A DNA stretch of 8,942 nt, from assembly GCA_045593325.1 (NCBI GenBank), contig JAZNWL010000091.1, positions 1 through 8,942 of the forward strand. The letters run 5' to 3'. The position numbers and the translations under genes were made by a program. The notes below the pieces were generated by a model that worked only from the letters and a program-made list of their open reading frames with translations, was not told the origin of the DNA and searched no databases. Source of the stretch: UMGS1484 sp045593325 (lineage in GTDB: Bacteria > Bacillota > Clostridia > Oscillospirales > Acutalibacteraceae). Shown here in pieces: positions 5,795 through 8,942 of this stretch (its first letter is position 1; every line of letters begins with the position of its first letter).

Positions 5795-8700
5795 ATGTAC
5801 AAAAAAGTACCAACCGATTTACGGTTTGTAGAACGGGAAAAAGCCATCGAAGCATTTTGGAAAGAAAATAAAATTTTTGAAAAGAGTATTGACAGCCGTC
5901 AAAAAGGGGAACCTTACGTGTTCTATGACGGTCCTCCCACCGCCAACGGGAAACCTCACATTGGTCACGTGTTGACCCGTGTTATCAAGGATATGATTCC
6001 CCGTTACCGCACCATGAAAGGATACATGGTTCCCCGGAAAGCCGGTTGGGATACCCACGGTTTGCCCGTTGAACTGGAAGTGGAAAAACTTTTAGGGTTA
6101 GACGGCAAAGAACAAATTGAAGAATACGGATTGGATCCCTTTATCACCAAATGTAAAGAATCGGTTTGGAAATACAAAGGCATGTGGGAAGATTTTTCTT
6201 CCACCGTTGGTTTCTGGGCTGATATGGACGACCCTTACGTTACTTACGACAATAACTTTATTGAATCCGAATGGTGGGCATTAAAACAAATCTTTGATAA
6301 AGGTCTTCTTTACAAAGGTTTTAAAATCGTTCCCTACTGCCCCCGTTGCGGAACTCCCCTCTCCTCCCATGAAGTTGCCCAAGGGTATAAAACAGTAAAA
6401 GAACGTTCGGCTATCGTTCGCTTTAAAGTTGTGGGGGAAGATGCCTATTTCCTGGCATGGACAACCACTCCCTGGACTTTACCTTCCAACGTGGCTTTGT
6501 GCGTTCACCCCGAAGAAACCTACTGCAAAGTGAAAGCCGCTGACGGTTACACCTACTATATGGCAAAAGCCTTGTTGGATACCGTTTTGGGCTCTTTGGT
6601 AACCGAAGATGCTCCTGCCTACGAAATTTTAGAAACCTTTGTGGGGAAAGATTTGGAATACAAGGAATACGAACCCTTATTCCAATGCACCAAAGATGTG
6701 GTTGCCAAATTACCTCAAAAAGGTCATTACATCACCTGTGACGAATACGTTACCATGACCGATGGTACTGGTATGGTTCACATTGCCCCCGCCTTCGGGG
6801 AAGACGATGCCAACGTTGGCAGAAAATATGATTTGCCTTTCGTCCAATTTGTAGATGCCGCTGGGAATATGTCCAAAGACACTCCCTATGCCGGTTTGTT
6901 TGTAAAAGATGCCGACAAACCCATTCTGGTGGATTTGGAAAAAGAAGGCAAACTCTTTGCCGCTCCTAAATTTGAACATGATTATCCCCACTGCTGGCGC
7001 TGTGACACTCCCTTGATTTACTACGCCAGAGATTCCTGGTTCATTAAAATGACCGACGTTCGGGAAAATCTGATTCGCAATAACAACACCATCAACTGGA
7101 TTCCCGAAAGCATTGGGAAAGGCCGTTTTGGCGACTGGTTGGAAAACGTACAAGACTGGGGTCTTTCCCGTAACCGTTACTGGGGTACGCCTTTAAACAT
7201 CTGGGAATGTGAATGCGGTCACCGTCATGCCATCGGCAGTATTGAAGAACTGAAATCCATGTCCAAAAACTGCCCCGACGACATTGAACTGCACCGTCCT
7301 TACATTGATGCCGTAACCATCACCTGCCCCCATTGTGGCAAGGAAATGGTTCGTGTTCCCGAAGTAATTGACTGTTGGTTCGACTCCGGCTCAATGCCCT
7401 TCGCCCAACATCACTACCCCTTTGAAAACAAGGAATTGTTCGAAGCCCAATTCCCTGCCGACTTCATTTCTGAAGCGGTTGACCAAACCCGTGGCTGGTT
7501 CTATTCTCTCCTTGCCATTTCCACCCTGATTTTCGACAAGGCTCCTTACAAAAACGTTATTGTTCTGGGTCACGTACAGGACGAAAACGGGCAAAAAATG
7601 TCCAAATCCAAGGGCAATGCCGTTGACCCCTTTGATGCCTTGGAAACCTACGGTGCCGATGCCATTCGTTGGTATTTCTACATCAACTCCGCACCCTGGC
7701 TCCCCAACCGTTTCCACGGCAAAGCCGTTACCGAAGGACAACGGAAATTCATGGGTACCTTGTGGAATACCTATGCCTTCTTTGTTCTGTATGCCAATAT
7801 TGACAAGTTTGACCCCACACAGTACACCCTGGATTACAGCAAACTTTCTGTTATGGACAAATGGTTGCTGTCCCGTCTGAATACTGTAGTTTCGGAAACC
7901 GACAAATACCTGGAGAACTACTGCATTCCCGAAGCCGCCCGCACCTTGCAGGATTTCGTGGACGAAATGAGTAACTGGTACGTTCGTCGCTGCCGTGAAC
8001 GGTATTGGGTACAAGGTATGACCGAAGATAAAGTAAATGCCTATATGACCCTTTACACCGCTTTGGTCACTCTTTCCAAAGCCGCAGCACCCCTTATTCC
8101 CTTTATGACCGAAGAAATTTATCAAAACCTGGTTTGCACCGTAGATAAATCTGCTCCCGAAAGCATTCATTTGTGTGATTATCCCGTTGCCGATGAAACC
8201 ATGATCGATAAAGATCTGGAAGCCAGCATGGAAGAAGTTCTCAAAATCGTTGTATTGGGTCGTGCCGCTCGGAACGGTTCCAACATGAAAAACCGTCAAC
8301 CCCTTGCCAATATGGTGGTAAAAGCCGACAAAGAATTGGATGAATTCTTTGTGGATATCATTCGGGAAGAACTGAACCTGAAAGCCGTTTCCTTTACCGC
8401 AGACGTTTCCTCTTTGGTTTCCTACACCTTTAAACCCCAACTGAAAACCCTGGGGCCCAAATACGGGAAACAACTGGGAGAAATCCGCAACAAACTTTCT
8501 GAAATTGACAGCTCCGCAAAGGCAGAATTAGATGCTAACGGTATGCTGAAACTGGCTCTGGCTGACGGGGAAATCACCCTGCTCCCGGAAGATTTGCTCA
8601 TTGAATCCCAACAAAAAGAGGGCATCTTCACTTTGACCGACAACGGCATTACCGTTGCTTTGGACACGGTGCTTACCGACGAATTGGTGGAAGAAGGCTT

Positions 8701-8938
8701 TGTTCGGGAAATCATCAGCAAAATTCAAACCATGCGGAAAGAAGCAGGATTTGAAGTGATGGACCACATCGTTGTTGGTGTGGACGGCAACCAAAAAATT
8801 GCCGATATCCTGAACAATAACCAAGAAACCGTATGTTCTGACGTTTTGGCAAATGCTATTGGCGCACTTGACGCTAACGGCTACACCAAAGAATGGAATA
8901 TCAACGGCGAAAAAGTGACGTTAGGTGTTGAAAAATAG
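5795..8938 (+). CDS. ileS: Isoleucyl-tRNA synthetase (EC 6.1.1.5), IleRS2-type
   Basis: A cytoplasmic class I synthetase that charges tRNA-Ile with isoleucine using ATP. The 1047 residues are complete. The Rossmann core carries HIGH at 55-58 (GKPHIGH) and KMSKS at 601-605. The inserted CP1 editing domain, which hydrolyses Val-tRNA-Ile, shows WTTTPWTLPSN (222-232) and GTGMVHIAPAFGEDD (324-338). Cysteine sets C182/C185 with C400/C403 and C472/C474 with C511/C514 look like two zinc sites in the catalytic half. No C-terminal CxxC zinc domain of the E. coli type is seen. That, together with the length, points to the longer eukaryote-like IleRS2 class. WFDSGSMPFAQ and DQTRGWFYSLL precede KMSKS, and the helical anticodon-binding domain begins near MDKWLLSRL. 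The gene is expressed from its own promoter through a T-box leader and is unrelated in function to the upstream secreted pair. Confidence 0.98.
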   Translation: MYKKVPTDLRFVEREKAIEAFWKENKIFEKSIDSRQKGEPYVFYDGPPTANGKPHIGHVLTRVIKDMIPRYRTMKGYMVPRKAGWDTHGLPVELEVEKLLGLDGKEQIEEYGLDPFITKCKESVWKYKGMWEDFSSTVGFWADMDDPYVTYDNNFIESEWWALKQIFDKGLLYKGFKIVPYCPRCGTPLSSHEVAQGYKTVKERSAIVRFKVVGEDAYFLAWTTTPWTLPSNVALCVHPEETYCKVKAADGYTYYMAKALLDTVLGSLVTEDAPAYEILETFVGKDLEYKEYEPLFQCTKDVVAKLPQKGHYITCDEYVTMTDGTGMVHIAPAFGEDDANVGRKYDLPFVQFVDAAGNMSKDTPYAGLFVKDADKPILVDLEKEGKLFAAPKFEHDYPHCWRCDTPLIYYARDSWFIKMTDVRENLIRNNNTINWIPESIGKGRFGDWLENVQDWGLSRNRYWGTPLNIWECECGHRHAIGSIEELKSMSKNCPDDIELHRPYIDAVTITCPHCGKEMVRVPEVIDCWFDSGSMPFAQHHYPFENKELFEAQFPADFISEAVDQTRGWFYSLLAISTLIFDKAPYKNVIVLGHVQDENGQKMSKSKGNAVDPFDALETYGADAIRWYFYINSAPWLPNRFHGKAVTEGQRKFMGTLWNTYAFFVLYANIDKFDPTQYTLDYSKLSVMDKWLLSRLNTVVSETDKYLENYCIPEAARTLQDFVDEMSNWYVRRCRERYWVQGMTEDKVNAYMTLYTALVTLSKAAAPLIPFMTEEIYQNLVCTVDKSAPESIHLCDYPVADETMIDKDLEASMEEVLKIVVLGRAARNGSNMKNRQPLANMVVKADKELDEFFVDIIREELNLKAVSFTADVSSLVSYTFKPQLKTLGPKYGKQLGEIRNKLSEIDSSAKAELDANGMLKLALADGEITLLPEDLLIESQQKEGIFTLTDNGITVALDTVLTDELVEEGFVREIISKIQTMRKEAGFEVMDHIVVGVDGNQKIADILNNNQETVCSDVLANAIGALDANGYTKEWNINGEKVTLGVEK

Positions 8939-8942
8939 GAGA
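8937..8942 (+). promoter_or_regulatory. Possible ribosome binding site for a further gene past the right edge
   Basis: AGGAGA overlaps the ileS stop codon (TAG 8936-8938) and resembles a Shine-Dalgarno core. If real, a closely coupled downstream gene would be co-transcribed with ileS. The window ends here, so this cannot be judged. Confidence 0.3.

Noticed and set aside
5544..5831. Plus-strand frame of 95 codons across the leader and the start of ileS
   Set aside because: It runs through the structured T-box RNA and overlaps ileS in another frame. There is no convincing ribosome binding site, and the sequence is explained by RNA structure.
7391..8473. Minus-strand open frame of 360 codons opposite ileS
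   Set aside because: Antisense shadow of the conserved synthetase. Its low-complexity G/F/V/H-rich translation has no recognisable domain.
1..8942. Mobile element, CRISPR array, tRNA/rRNA gene or defence system
   Set aside because: There are no terminal inverted repeats, transposase, regularly spaced short repeats, cloverleaf or rRNA-like sequence. The only sizeable repeat is the paralogous gene pair.

Overview
The window looks like a chromosomal segment of an anaerobic Gram-positive bacterium of the Clostridia (Firmicutes). The indicators are AGGAGG-type ribosome binding sites, a type I dockerin on a secreted protein, and a T-box leader in front of an aminoacyl-tRNA synthetase gene. Species cannot be assigned by eye. 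All three genes are on the + strand and fill almost the whole window.

Positions 2-5424 hold two tandem paralogous genes 29 nt apart with no terminator between them, so they are probably co-transcribed. The first is cut by the left edge. It is open from the first complete codon, and the TTG at 11 is an internal leucine rather than a start. The second is complete: a signal peptide, an N-terminal type I dockerin, a linker, beta-rich modules, and a C-terminal region whose layout resembles the catalytic TIM barrel of GH42/clan GH-A glycoside hydrolases. The two proteins align almost end to end over about 800 residues (805 and 804 residues in the shared part). They are probably secreted carbohydrate-active proteins, and the second could dock onto a cohesin-bearing scaffold. 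The substrate is unknown, and the usual catalytic signatures are not intact.

Positions 5425-5794 are non-coding but dense. They hold a strong intrinsic terminator closing the paralogue operon, then a near-consensus promoter (TTGACA, 17 nt, TGC-TATCAT), then a complete T-box leader. The leader has a Stem I with an apical hairpin and a specifier loop, two middle hairpins, the T-box sequence, a precisely drawable antiterminator with a 7-nt UGGU bulge, and a competing terminator. The best specifier is ATC (Ile), which agrees with the gene downstream.

Positions 5795-8938 encode isoleucyl-tRNA synthetase (1047 aa, IleRS2/eukaryote-like type, with two visible zinc-type cysteine sets and canonical HIGH and KMSKS). 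Its expression is expected to rise when uncharged tRNA-Ile accumulates. The synthetase is functionally unrelated to the secreted pair and is insulated from it by the terminator. Nothing in the window indicates mobile elements, CRISPR, tRNA or rRNA genes. The least explained part is the paralogue pair.
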